Assembly (NCBI GenBank): GCA_965221595.1
Contig: OZ244900.1
Coordinates: 3,286,001-3,350,000 of the forward strand
Source: JAAXGX01 sp965221595
GTDB lineage: Bacteria > Acidobacteriota > Vicinamibacteria > Vicinamibacterales > UBA8438
DNA: 64,000 nt
Reading direction: 5' to 3'
Each line of letters begins with the position of its first letter. The stretch's first letter is position 1. Positions 1 to 9,655 of this stretch are shown here, piece after piece. The position numbers were made by a program, and so were the translations under genes. The notes below the pieces were generated by a model, which was given only the letters and a program-made list of their open reading frames with translations, was not told the origin of the DNA and searched no databases.

Positions 1-244
1 TCCGGACGGCGCGTATCTCGGGGCAGATTGTATACCGGCGCGGCGGCCGGCCCGGCGCGTTCGTCCAGCCCCGGCGCGCCCTGGCCAACCCCGGCGCCGG
101 GCGGGTACCAGTGGCTGACACCGGCCGACGCGGCGTTCGGCGGCGATGCGGGCACTGGGTGCCGCCCAGACGGGCATGGTATGGTCCGCGATACTCGCGT
201 GGGTTTCGCCGGTAGCGGTTCGGGACGACGCCGACAGGAGCGCT

Positions 245-1204
245 ATGACCAGCATGTCGTCGGACTACGAGAACCAGGCGCGCGAGCAGATCCGCCGCTG
301 GAAGAGCCCCGACCAGCGCTGGTTCGGCCAGACCATGCGCCAGATCGGCTGGCCCGTCGCCCCCGTGAAGACGCTGATCGGGAAAGCAGCGGCCGCCACC
401 GAACTGCGTTCCGTTTTCGACAAGGCATTCGCCGGAACGGTGCGCGTTCTCTTGGGTGCTGCCGCCTGGACCGTGCCTCGCAAAGCGGTCTACGCCAGGT
501 TTCGCCAACAGGGGCATAAGGTTGATGGGCGCGCGGGCATCTTGGAGCTCGACCTGGAGGCGGTGGACGCCGTGGTCGGCCGGCTGGACGCCAAGTACAC
601 CGGGCTGGCGTTCGTGGAGGGAGCGGCTGCCGGCGCCGCCGGCGTTCCCGGTCTGGTAGCCGACATTCCGGCGTTGCTCGCCTTGAACCTCCGCGCGATC
701 GGCGAATACGCCACCTGCTACGGATTCGATGTTACTGCTCAACGGGGACGCGTCTTCGCCATGAACGTGCTGGGCCTGGCGTCCAGCCCGAGTGATGCAG
801 CGAAGGCACCCGTGATGGCCGAGTTGGCGAAAATCGCTGCCGACGCCGCGAAGAAGAAGGCGTGGAAGGAATTGAAGGAGAAGGCATTTGTGGCGGTTGT
901 GAAGAAGATCGCCAAGGCGTTGGGCATACGTCTCACGAAGGCCAAGCTGGCCCAGGCTGTCCCGATCCTGGGCGCGGCCGTGGGAGGGGGGTTCAACGCG
1001 TACTATACGGCGCGCGTCTGCGACACGGCCCACCACCTCTATCGGGAACGATTCCTCGCGGAGAAGTACAGGCCGGACGTCATCGACCTGACCGCCGAGC
1101 CGGCCGCGGGGCCGGGATGGGAGCCTCGCTACCCGGACGCAGACGAGGACATTCTGCGGGCGGTGCGGTCGAGCGCGTCGGACGACCGCGACCACCGCGT
1201 CTGA
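245..1204 (+). CDS. EcsC-family protein
   Basis: The predicted 319-residue product resembles EcsC-family proteins, a poorly understood group named after a Bacillus protein encoded beside the Ecs ABC transporter. The middle holds a Gly/Ala-rich hydrophobic stretch (around AAGAAGVPGLVADIPALLAL), followed by the GEYATCYGFD segment typical of the family, a lysine-rich helix and a second Gly-rich segment near PILGAAVGGGFNAYY. No signal peptide is visible. I chose the ATG at 245 because ACAGGAG at 234-240 is a well-spaced ribosome binding site. An in-frame ATG at 146 would add 33 residues with no such site. The helicase gene follows after 187 bases, so a shared transcript is possible but unproven. 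Molecular function is unknown. Confidence 0.72.
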   Translation: MTSMSSDYENQAREQIRRWKSPDQRWFGQTMRQIGWPVAPVKTLIGKAAAATELRSVFDKAFAGTVRVLLGAAAWTVPRKAVYARFRQQGHKVDGRAGILELDLEAVDAVVGRLDAKYTGLAFVEGAAAGAAGVPGLVADIPALLALNLRAIGEYATCYGFDVTAQRGRVFAMNVLGLASSPSDAAKAPVMAELAKIAADAAKKKAWKELKEKAFVAVVKKIAKALGIRLTKAKLAQAVPILGAAVGGGFNAYYTARVCDTAHHLYRERFLAEKYRPDVIDLTAEPAAGPGWEPRYPDADEDILRAVRSSASDDRDHRV

Positions 1205-1391
1205 GTGTCTCGGTGCGGCCGGTTCGGCGGCGGACGCCGACACTCCCGCCAACGTTCCTGGACACCAACCCGCAACCTGTGCGCTGAGACGGCGCGGATG
1301 CCCGCCGGGCTCGCGGGGCGCCGGGAGGCGCCGACCGGCGGCAGCCGGCGGGCTGGTTGCGGCAGCCGGGGGCCTATGCGACCTATGCGGT

Positions 1392-4337
1392 ATGCGCGTG
1401 ACACCGCGTGACACCCGGAGCGCGGTCGGGTCGGAGCAGGCCGGTTGCCCGGTCTTCCGGCGTGTCGGTTTCGCGTGGTTGCTGTTCGCCATTGTCCGGC
1501 CGTGGGACGCGCGGGCGGCGGTGCTCCGAGGGGCGGTGCTCCGCCTGACGATGCCGCTCGGGACGCGGGAAATCCCGTTGGCGCAGATTCATGCCGTCGA
1601 CCCGGAACGGCACTGGGCCTGGGGCAGCGTCCGAATCCGCACCGCCCGCGGCGCTACCGTCGTGTCGGGACTCCGGCGTTGCGAGGCAGCGGCACTGACC
1701 GCCGCGGTGGAGGACGCGCGAGTCGCCTGGTGGCGTGCGTTCCTGACGGAACAGGCGGATGCGCTGCGCGGCATCGCTGCCCGCCTGGCCGACCTGGAGC
1801 AGCCGCAGTGCTACGTGCGCCGCCGCGCCTTCTCGTTGCTCGTCGAAGCGGTGCAGCAGGCGGCAGCGGTGTTGCCGCCACGGTGGCCGGCGCGGCTCGA
1901 CGCCGAACCCGCCATCCAGGGGGTGAAGCGCATCCGCGCGTTCCTGTCGGACCCGGAAGCGGCGCGAAACCAAGCGAACAAGGCCTTCCTGGCGAATGAA
2001 CTCCAGCGCTCCCGCGATTTCCTGGGCCGCGTCGAAGCGCGCCCCCTCACGGAAGAACAGCGCCGGGCCGTGTGCGTGGACGACGACCACAACCTGGTGG
2101 TGGCGGCCGCGGGCAGCGGCAAGACGTCCGTCATGGTGGCGAAGGCCGGCTGGCTTGTCGAACGCGGCGCGCGGCAGCCGGAGGACCTGTTGCTGCTCGC
2201 CTTCGCGCGCAACGCCCGCGACGAACTCGCGCAGCGCGTCAAGCAACGCCTCGGCGCGCGGGCGGCCCGGACCATGCGCCTGGAAACGTTCCACTCGTTG
2301 GGGCTCTCCATCATCGGGGAGGTCGAGGGTCGCCGTCCCGCACTCGCGAAGGCCGCGGCGGACGAGGCGGCGCTGTTCGACCTGCTGAAGGACATCATCG
2401 CGACGCTGCTGCGCCACCTCCGGCACGGTCGGGCGCTGATCCGCTGGCTCGCGTACGACTCGACGCCCTACCGCAGCAAGCACGAATTCCGGTCGCTGGA
2501 CGACTACTGGGACTACGTCCGCAGCCAGGAGGTCCGGTCCCTGCAGGGTGAAGCCGTCAAGAGCCTCGAGGAGTGTCACATCGCGAACTTCCTCTTCCTG
2601 AACGGCGTCCGCTACGAATACGAACGCCCCTACGAGCACGACACCGCGACCGCGGACAAGGGCCGGTACCGGCCGGACTTCCACCTGCCCGATGCGGGCG
2701 ACGCGGGGATCTATATCGAGCACTTCGCCCTCTCGAAGAACGGGGACACGCCGCCGTTCATCGACCGGGCCGAGTACACGGCGTCGCGGGAGTGGAAGCT
2801 GGCGCTCCATGCAGAGCATGGCACGACCCTCATCGAGACCTTCAGCCACGAAAAGGCAGCCGGCCGGTTGACCGAGCATCTCGCTGACAAGCTGCGCGGT
2901 CACGGCGTGGCGCTGAAACCGATTCCCAGGGAAGAGGTATTCGCCGTCCTCAAGGAGCAGGGACGGGTGGCCCCGTTCACGCGGCTGGTGGCGACCTTCC
3001 TGCAGCACGTCAAGGGCGCCCGCCTGTCCATCGAGGCAGTCGAAGGCCGAGCCTCCGGGAAGCGCGACGGCAGACGCAGCAGGGCGTTCCTGCGCGCGTT
3101 CCGCCCGATCTTCGAACGCTACCAGGAGCAGTTGGCGGAGGCGGGCGAGATCGACTTCCACGACATGATCCACCGCGCGACGGACTACGTGTCCGCCGGG
3201 CGCTACCGCAACCCCTTCCGCTACATCCTCGTCGACGAGTTCCAGGACATCTCGCCGGGCCGGGCGGCGCTGTTGAAGGCCCTCCTGGACCAGTCACCCG
3301 CCACCCAGCTCTTCGCAGTCGGCGACGACTGGCAGGCCATCTTCCGTTTCGCGGGATCGGACATCGGCGTCATGCGCCGGTTCGAGGAGTACTTCGGTGC
3401 CGGGGCGCGCACCGCTCTGGAGATGACGTTCCGATGCTCGGACGGTGTGTGCGAAGTGGCCACGCGCTTCGTCCTCCGCAATCCGGCGCAGATCAGGAAG
3501 GACGTGCGGCCCGTCCGGAGCGTGGACGGGCCCGGCGTCCGCATCGGCGGCGGCGACGGTACCGGAACTGCCCTGCGCGAGGCGCTCGACCGGATTGCGA
3601 CCGAGGCCGCCCGGACGGAAGGCCGGCCGAACGTCCTGCTGCTGGGGCGGTACAAGCACCTGAAGCCGGACATGGCAGCGCTGCGGCGAGACCATCCGGG
3701 CCTGGACCTCGACTACCGGACCGTGCACGCCGCGAAGGGTCTGGAGGCCGACTACGTCGTGGTGCTCGGCGTGTGCGCGGGCCGCTACGGGTTCCCGACC
3801 GAGATCACGGACGACCCGCTGCTCGACCTGGTCCTCGCCGCGCCCGAGAAGCACCCCAACGCGGAAGAGCGCCGGCTCTTCTACGTCGCGCTGACGCGCG
3901 CCCGGCGCCGGACATACGTGCTGGAGGAGGGCGGACCCCGTTCGGCTTTCGTCCAGGAACTCCTGCAGGCAGGCGGGCGGATCGACTCCTTCGGCTTGCC
4001 GCTTGCGGATGGTCCGCATTGCCCTGCGTGCGCGACGGGGCGCCTGGTGCGGCGGACGGGCAGGGACGGCGGATTCTACGGCTGCTCCAACTACCCCTAT
4101 TGCAGGCATACGCAGCCGGCGTGTCCCGAGTGCGGGCAGGGACTACCGGTGCGGGACGGAAAAACCGTGCGCTGCCCGGCGTGCGGAACGCAGGTCACCG
4201 GCTGCCCGGCGTGCGCTGGGTGGCTGGTGCGCAAGGCGGGGAAGTACGGACCGTTCCTGGGCTGCTGCAACTGGCCCGCCTGTGATTTCACCGCAGGGAC
4301 CCGGCAACCGGCCGCGCATTCCTCGCCGACCGCTTGA
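1392..4337 (+). CDS. helD: Helicase IV-like UvrD/Rep superfamily 1 helicase with nuclease-like insertion
   Basis: This 981-residue protein is a 3'-5' DNA helicase of the UvrD/Rep superfamily and is closest in plan to E. coli helicase IV. The N-terminal ~200 residues match the HelD-type leader. Walker A (AAGSGKTS) lies near residue 238, Walker B (VDEFQDIS) near 614, motif V (TVHAAKGLEADY) near 777 and motif VI (ALTRARR) near 832. Between motif Ia and the second RecA lobe, at about residues 390-500, sits an insertion with YRPDF and IYIEHF that looks like a PD-(D/E)XK nuclease fold. Residues from about 877 carry CPAC, CPEC and CPAC pairs like topoisomerase I C-terminal zinc ribbons. E. coli HelD has neither extra part. 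The role is probably DNA repair or recombination; involvement in defence is speculation. Confidence 0.88.
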   Translation: MRVTPRDTRSAVGSEQAGCPVFRRVGFAWLLFAIVRPWDARAAVLRGAVLRLTMPLGTREIPLAQIHAVDPERHWAWGSVRIRTARGATVVSGLRRCEAAALTAAVEDARVAWWRAFLTEQADALRGIAARLADLEQPQCYVRRRAFSLLVEAVQQAAAVLPPRWPARLDAEPAIQGVKRIRAFLSDPEAARNQANKAFLANELQRSRDFLGRVEARPLTEEQRRAVCVDDDHNLVVAAAGSGKTSVMVAKAGWLVERGARQPEDLLLLAFARNARDELAQRVKQRLGARAARTMRLETFHSLGLSIIGEVEGRRPALAKAAADEAALFDLLKDIIATLLRHLRHGRALIRWLAYDSTPYRSKHEFRSLDDYWDYVRSQEVRSLQGEAVKSLEECHIANFLFLNGVRYEYERPYEHDTATADKGRYRPDFHLPDAGDAGIYIEHFALSKNGDTPPFIDRAEYTASREWKLALHAEHGTTLIETFSHEKAAGRLTEHLADKLRGHGVALKPIPREEVFAVLKEQGRVAPFTRLVATFLQHVKGARLSIEAVEGRASGKRDGRRSRAFLRAFRPIFERYQEQLAEAGEIDFHDMIHRATDYVSAGRYRNPFRYILVDEFQDISPGRAALLKALLDQSPATQLFAVGDDWQAIFRFAGSDIGVMRRFEEYFGAGARTALEMTFRCSDGVCEVATRFVLRNPAQIRKDVRPVRSVDGPGVRIGGGDGTGTALREALDRIATEAARTEGRPNVLLLGRYKHLKPDMAALRRDHPGLDLDYRTVHAAKGLEADYVVVLGVCAGRYGFPTEITDDPLLDLVLAAPEKHPNAEERRLFYVALTRARRRTYVLEEGGPRSAFVQELLQAGGRIDSFGLPLADGPHCPACATGRLVRRTGRDGGFYGCSNYPYCRHTQPACPECGQGLPVRDGKTVRCPACGTQVTGCPACAGWLVRKAGKYGPFLGCCNWPACDFTAGTRQPAAHSSPTA

Positions 4338-4400
4338 CAGCGGCAGGCCTACTCGGTACGGTCGCCTCGCACCCAGCGGAAGTCGGACGGAGGTGACGCC

Positions 4401-5113
4401 ACGGCAGGCAACGATCGACTCATCGTTGCGCTCGACGTTTCAACGCACGACGAAGCCGTCGCGCTCGTGGACACGCTCGACAACGTATCGTTCTTCAAGG
4501 TCGGGCTGCAGCTTTTTCTCGCCGGGAACCTGTTCGAGCTGCTGCAGCGCCTGCGTGCGGCGCGCGGCGACCAGGGGGCGGTCTTCGTCGATCTGAAGAT
4601 TGCCGGCGACATCGGCAACACCATCGCGCGCTTCGTCGAGCGGGCGGCCGAGCTCGGCATCCGGCTCATGACGTTCATCGAGGCGGCCGAGACGGCCATC
4701 ACGCGGCACACGCTGGCGGCGGGACGCGCCGCGCGGGCGCCGGGGCGGTTTCCGCAGTTCCTGGCGGTACCGTTGCTGTCGAGCCTGGACGCGCCCGACG
4801 CGCACATCGTGGCCCGCGCCCGGCCCATGGTCGAGGCCGGCTTCGACGGGCTCATCGTGTCGGGGACCGCCATCGGGGCCAGCCGGGCGGCCTTTCCCGA
4901 CGCCATACTAGTGAGCCCGGGCATCCGGCCGGCGTGGTGGGACGCCCGGGACGACCACGTGCGCTTCACGACACCGGGGGAGGCCATCCTGCAGGGCGCG
5001 GACCACCTGGTGGTCGGACGACCCGTCCGCAGCGCGCCCGACCCGCGGGACGCCGCGCAGCGCATACTCGACGAGATCGACGAAGCCACGCACCGCCGGC
5101 AAGCGGCGGCCCC

Positions 5114-5117
<4 letters not shown>
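4401..5117 (+). CDS. pyrF: Orotidine 5'-phosphate decarboxylase (start codon non-canonical)
   Basis: The product catalyses the last step of UMP synthesis, decarboxylating OMP. Conserved segments include LIVALDV (first strand with the substrate Asp), FFKVGLQLF, the catalytic DLKIAGD and LIVSG. The frame has no ATG, GTG, TTG or CTG between the helicase stop (4335-4337) and GTG 4467, and starting at 4467 would delete the conserved first strand. A strong ribosome binding site GGAGG at 4389-4393 precedes ACG at 4401 by 7 bases, so I place the start there as a possible rare ACG initiator or a mutated or misread ATG. The catalytic block reads D-x-K-x-x-x-D, one residue longer than the usual D-x-K-x-x-D. 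The stop overlaps dinB by 4 bases. Confidence 0.85.
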
Positions 5118-6222
<1,105 letters not shown>

Positions 6223-6226
<4 letters not shown>

Positions 6227-7302
6227 CGGCCGCGCTGCCGGCGGAGCTCGCCCGGCTCGGGTGGGACCAGGCGTTCGCGGCGGCATTCGACGCCGTCGCA
6301 GAACCCGGCCTGGTGCCCGCACGGGTGGGCGTCGAGCACAACCACTTGTACCGCGTGCTCACCGCCGGCGGCGAGCTGCTGGCCGAGGCGGCAGGCAGCC
6401 TGCGGCATGCGGCCGCGGGAGCCGACGCGCTGCCCGCCGTGGGCGACTGGGTGGCGGCAAGGGCGGGCGCCGCGCGGCGGGCCACCATTCGCGCCGTCCT
6501 GCCGCGGCGCAGCTGCTTCGCCCGCAAGGCGGCCGGCGACCCGACACGGCGGCAGGTGGTGGCGGCCAACGTCGACACGGTCTTCCTGGTCGCTGGACTC
6601 GACGACGACTTCAACCCGCGCCGGATCCAACGCTACCTCGCGGCGGCGGCCGAGAGTGGCGCCGCGCCCGTGGTGGTGCTGAACAAGACGGACGTCTGCG
6701 ACACGCTGGACGAGGCCGTGGCCGCCATCCGCGCACTGGCCCCACGGGTGCCGCTGCACGCCACGAGCTGCAGGGAGGTGCGCGGCATCGACGGGCTCGC
6801 CGCCTACCTGACCGGTGGCCAGACCGTCGCCCTGCTCGGCTCGTCGGGCGTCGGCAAGTCGACCATCGTCAACTGTCTGCTGGGCAGCGAGCGGCAGCGC
6901 ACGCGCAGCGTGCGCGGGCGCGACAGCCGGGGCCGCCACACGACGGTGCACCGCGAGCTGCTCGTGCGGCCCGACGGGGGCGTCATCATCGACACGCCCG
7001 GCATGCGCGAGCTGCGGCTCTGGGATACCGACCGGGCGCTCGAGGAAGTCTTCGACGACATCGAGGCACTGGCCCGCGACTGCCGCTTCCGCGACTGCCG
7101 CCACCGCAGCGAGCCGGGCTGCGCAGTCCGCGGCGCGGTGGCGGAGGGGCGACTCGCGGCCGGCCGTCTGGCGCACTGCCAGCGCCTGGAGGACGAACGC
7201 GCGGCGCTGCAGGAGCGCCGCGAGCGGCTCGAGCGCAGCGCCGAGCAGCGTCGCCCCGGTCCGGCGCGCGCACGCGGCGCGCGGCGCCTGCCGGACGCCT
7301 GA
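6223..7302 (+). CDS. rsgA: Ribosome small-subunit-dependent GTPase A
   Basis: RsgA (YjeQ) is a circularly permuted GTPase that helps 30S subunit maturation. The 359-residue product has an N-terminal OB-fold region, then the GTPase motifs in permuted order: G4 NKTD, G1 GSSGVGKS and G3 DTPGM. The C-terminal zinc knuckle CRFRDCRHRSEPGC matches the family pattern. A basic, Arg-rich tail follows. The ATG at 6223 overlaps the dinB stop in an ATGA junction, so I rejected an in-frame ATG 30 bases upstream inside dinB. It is the last gene of the pyrF-dinB-rsgA group, and queG converges from the other strand. Confidence 0.95.
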
Positions 7303-7311
7303 CAGGATGTA

Positions 7312-7428
7312 ATGGTCTCCGGCACCCTGGACAGCCGGTTCGCTGCCAGAAACGACCGGTTCGACGACGTCCAGGCCGACGTGCGCGAGCTGCGCGGCCT
7401 TTTCTTCGAGAGCCTCAAGGGCGACTGA
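7312..7428 (+). CDS. Possible 38-residue peptide or gene remnant
   Basis: An ATG at 7312, ten bases after rsgA, opens a 38-codon frame ending at TGA 7426-7428. The peptide has a DSRFAARNDRFDDVQADVRELR core with heptad-like spacing of hydrophobic residues. This resembles the short coiled-coil tails found on many small bacterial proteins. It overlaps the last 14 bases of queG on the opposite strand. The ribosome binding site is weak (CAGGA, very close). It may be a real small protein, or the surviving 3' end of a longer coiled-coil gene. I do not recognise a function. Confidence 0.3.
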   Translation: MVSGTLDSRFAARNDRFDDVQADVRELRGLFFESLKGD

Positions 7429-8473
7429 CCCGGCGCCGGGCCCAGGCCGCGTGCTCGGCGACGAGCGGCGCGGCACGGGAATCCTCGCCGGCGGCCGGCT
7501 CGGCCAGCGCCGCGGCCGCGGCCGGCGACCCGCTGTTGCCGAGGGCGACGGCCGTGTTGCGCCGCAGGCGGCGCAGGCCCGCGTAGGCCATCGCGCTGCG
7601 CTTGACCGCCGGCCGCAACACCTCGTCGGGCGCGCGCCACAGGGAGTCGAGCCGCGGCTGGTCCAGCGCCGGGTGCGGCTGCCAGGCCGGGTCGGCGGAG
7701 ACCGGCGGCTGCGCGTTCCAGGGACATACTTCCTGGCAGATGTCGCAGCCGTAGACGTGGGTGCCGAGTGCGGGCCGCGCCGCCTCGGGCAGCGCCCCCC
7801 GCTGCTCGATCGTCAGGTACGCAATGCAGCGGTTGGAATCGAGCACGTACGGGGCGACGAGCGCGCCGGTGGGGCAGGCTTCCAGACAGAGCGTGCACGT
7901 GCCGCACTGGTCGAGCGCCGGCGCGTCGACCGCCAGCGACAGGCTGCTGACGATCTCCGACAGGAAGAGCCACGAGCCGAGCTCGGCGTTGATGAGGCAG
8001 GTGTTCTTGCCGATCCAGCCGAGGCCGGCGTACTGCGCGTAGACACGCTCCTGGACCGGCCCCGTGTCGACGTAGGGGCGCGCCTCGAACGGCTCGGGGC
8101 TGACGGACCGCAGCCAGTCGAGGAGCTGCTCCGTGCGCCGGCCGACCACCGCGTGGTAGTCCTCACCCCAGGCGTAGCGCGCAACGCGGGCCTGGTCCGG
8201 GTTCGCCTGCTCGGTCGAGTACGGCCGGTCGACGTGGTAGTTGGTGGCGAGCGCAATCACCGTGCGCGCGCCCGGCAACACCTGCCGCACGTCGGCTCGG
8301 CGCGCGGCGGTCCGCTGCAGATAGCGCATCTCGCCCGCGTAGCCGCGGTCCAGCCACTCCCGCAGGAAGGCCAGCTCGGGGAACGCGCCGGCCGGGGCGA
8401 TGCCGCACAGAGCGAACCCCAGCTCGCGGGCGCGGGTCCTGACGTCGTCGACAGCGAGTGCGGCAGCCGGAAT
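7415..8473 (-). CDS. queG: Epoxyqueuosine reductase (start uncertain)
   Basis: QueG performs the last step of queuosine synthesis, reducing epoxyqueuosine in tRNA with cobalamin and two [4Fe-4S] clusters. The clusters are seen as CGTCTLCLEACPTG and CDICQEVCPWN. The VYAQYAGLGWIGKNTCLI segment and the C-terminal HEAT-like repeat (LRRLRRNTAVALGN) are typical. The conserved N-terminal part (around ELGFALCGIAPAG) is in frame upstream of the first ATG (8329), so that ATG is too far downstream. Between the lpxB stop (8510-8512) and that conserved part there is no ATG, GTG or TTG. I end the gene at ATT 8473 as a placeholder; CTG 8491 is the alternative. The frame is the same as lpxB, separated only by its TGA. 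Confidence 0.85.
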   Translation of the reverse strand: MPAAALAVDDVRTRARELGFALCGIAPAGAFPELAFLREWLDRGYAGEMRYLQRTAARRADVRQVLPGARTVIALATNYHVDRPYSTEQANPDQARVARYAWGEDYHAVVGRRTEQLLDWLRSVSPEPFEARPYVDTGPVQERVYAQYAGLGWIGKNTCLINAELGSWLFLSEIVSSLSLAVDAPALDQCGTCTLCLEACPTGALVAPYVLDSNRCIAYLTIEQRGALPEAARPALGTHVYGCDICQEVCPWNAQPPVSADPAWQPHPALDQPRLDSLWRAPDEVLRPAVKRSAMAYAGLRRLRRNTAVALGNSGSPAAAAALAEPAAGEDSRAAPLVAEHAAWARRRVSRP

Positions 8474-8509
8474 AGCGGTTGATGCTAGCAGATCGCCGCG
8501 CGAGTCGGA

Positions 8510-9655
8510 TCAGCGGCGCGGGACGCCGGCCGCCGCCAGCACCGCCTCGGCCGCGCGGCGGCTCGCGCCCGCGCCACCCAGGCGCTCGCGGACCTCGCCG
8601 AGCGCGCGGCGGGCAGCGGCGGCGTGCGGGGCGTTCGTGAGGAAGCGCACCACCTCGTCGCTGACGGCCGCGGCGGTGAAGGCGTCCTGCAGGAGTTCAG
8701 GGACCACCCTGCGGCCAGCGATGAGGTTGACCATGCCCGCCCTGTCGACGTGCGCAAACGTGCGGACCACCCGGTACGTGAGTGCCGAGAGCCGGTAGAC
8801 GATCACCATCGGGCAGCCGTGCAGAGCGGCCTGCACCGTGGCGGTGCCGGAGGCGATGACGGCCGCATCCGCCGCGGCCAGCGCGCCGTCGGCACCCGCG
8901 GCGACGACCACCGGCGGCGTGCCGGCGGCCTCGAGCGCCGCCAGCGGCGCGAACAGGTCGTCGTCGAGGTGCGGGCCGCGCGCCACGACGAACTGCGCCG
9001 TCGGCACCCGCCGGCAGACCAGCACCGCCGCGCGGATCATCTCCGGCAGGAGCGCGCGCACCTCGTTCGGCCGACTGCCGGGCAGCAGGGCCACGGTCGG
9101 CGCGGCGGGGTCGAGGTGGTGGGCGCGCAGGAACTCGGCCCGCGGGCGCGGCGGCGGCAGCAGCTCGACCAGCGGATGGCCGACGAAGTCGACCGGGATG
9201 CCGGCCGCGCGATAGATGGCTGCCTCGAACGGGAAGATGACGAGGGCGCGTCGCGCGAAGCGCCGGATGGTGCGGAGCCGGCTCCGCCGCCAGGCCCACA
9301 CCTGGGGGCAGACATAGTAGACGACAGGCACGCCCAGGCGTTGCAGCGCGCCGGCCAGGCGGAAGTTGAAGTCGGGAAAGTCGAGGGGAACGAAGACGTC
9401 CGGCCGCTCGGCGCGCGCCAGCCGCACGAGACGGCGGTACGCCGCGAGCGAACGCGGGAGCACGGCCAGCGCTTCGGACAGCCCGGTGACCGTCAGTCCG
9501 CGGTAGTCCTCCACCGCCTCGCCGCCGCCCGCGCGCAGGCGCGGTCCCCCCAGCCCGTACACGCGCGCCGCGGGGTCGAGCGCGCGGATGGCGCCGGCGA
9601 GCGCGCCGGCGTACAGATCGCCCGACGGCTCGCCACAGGAAACGAGGACCTTCAC
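8510..9655 (-). CDS. lpxB: Lipid-A-disaccharide synthase
   Basis: LpxB joins UDP-2,3-diacylglucosamine and lipid X to form the lipid A disaccharide at the inner membrane. The 381-residue product has SCGEPSGDLYAG at the N-terminus, the PDVFVPLDFPDFN segment, YYVCPQVWAW, FVGHPL, LLPGSRPNEV and the C-terminal SGTATVQAALHGCPMVIVYR block. All are characteristic of this GT19 glycosyltransferase family, and the length is normal. Its presence shows the organism makes lipid A. The ATG overlaps the stop of the upstream M16 gene by 4 bases, and queG follows immediately. Other lpx genes are not in this window. Confidence 0.96.
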   Translation of the reverse strand: MKVLVSCGEPSGDLYAGALAGAIRALDPAARVYGLGGPRLRAGGGEAVEDYRGLTVTGLSEALAVLPRSLAAYRRLVRLARAERPDVFVPLDFPDFNFRLAGALQRLGVPVVYYVCPQVWAWRRSRLRTIRRFARRALVIFPFEAAIYRAAGIPVDFVGHPLVELLPPPRPRAEFLRAHHLDPAAPTVALLPGSRPNEVRALLPEMIRAAVLVCRRVPTAQFVVARGPHLDDDLFAPLAALEAAGTPPVVVAAGADGALAAADAAVIASGTATVQAALHGCPMVIVYRLSALTYRVVRTFAHVDRAGMVNLIAGRRVVPELLQDAFTAAAVSDEVVRFLTNAPHAAAARRALGEVRERLGGAGASRRAAEAVLAAAGVPRR

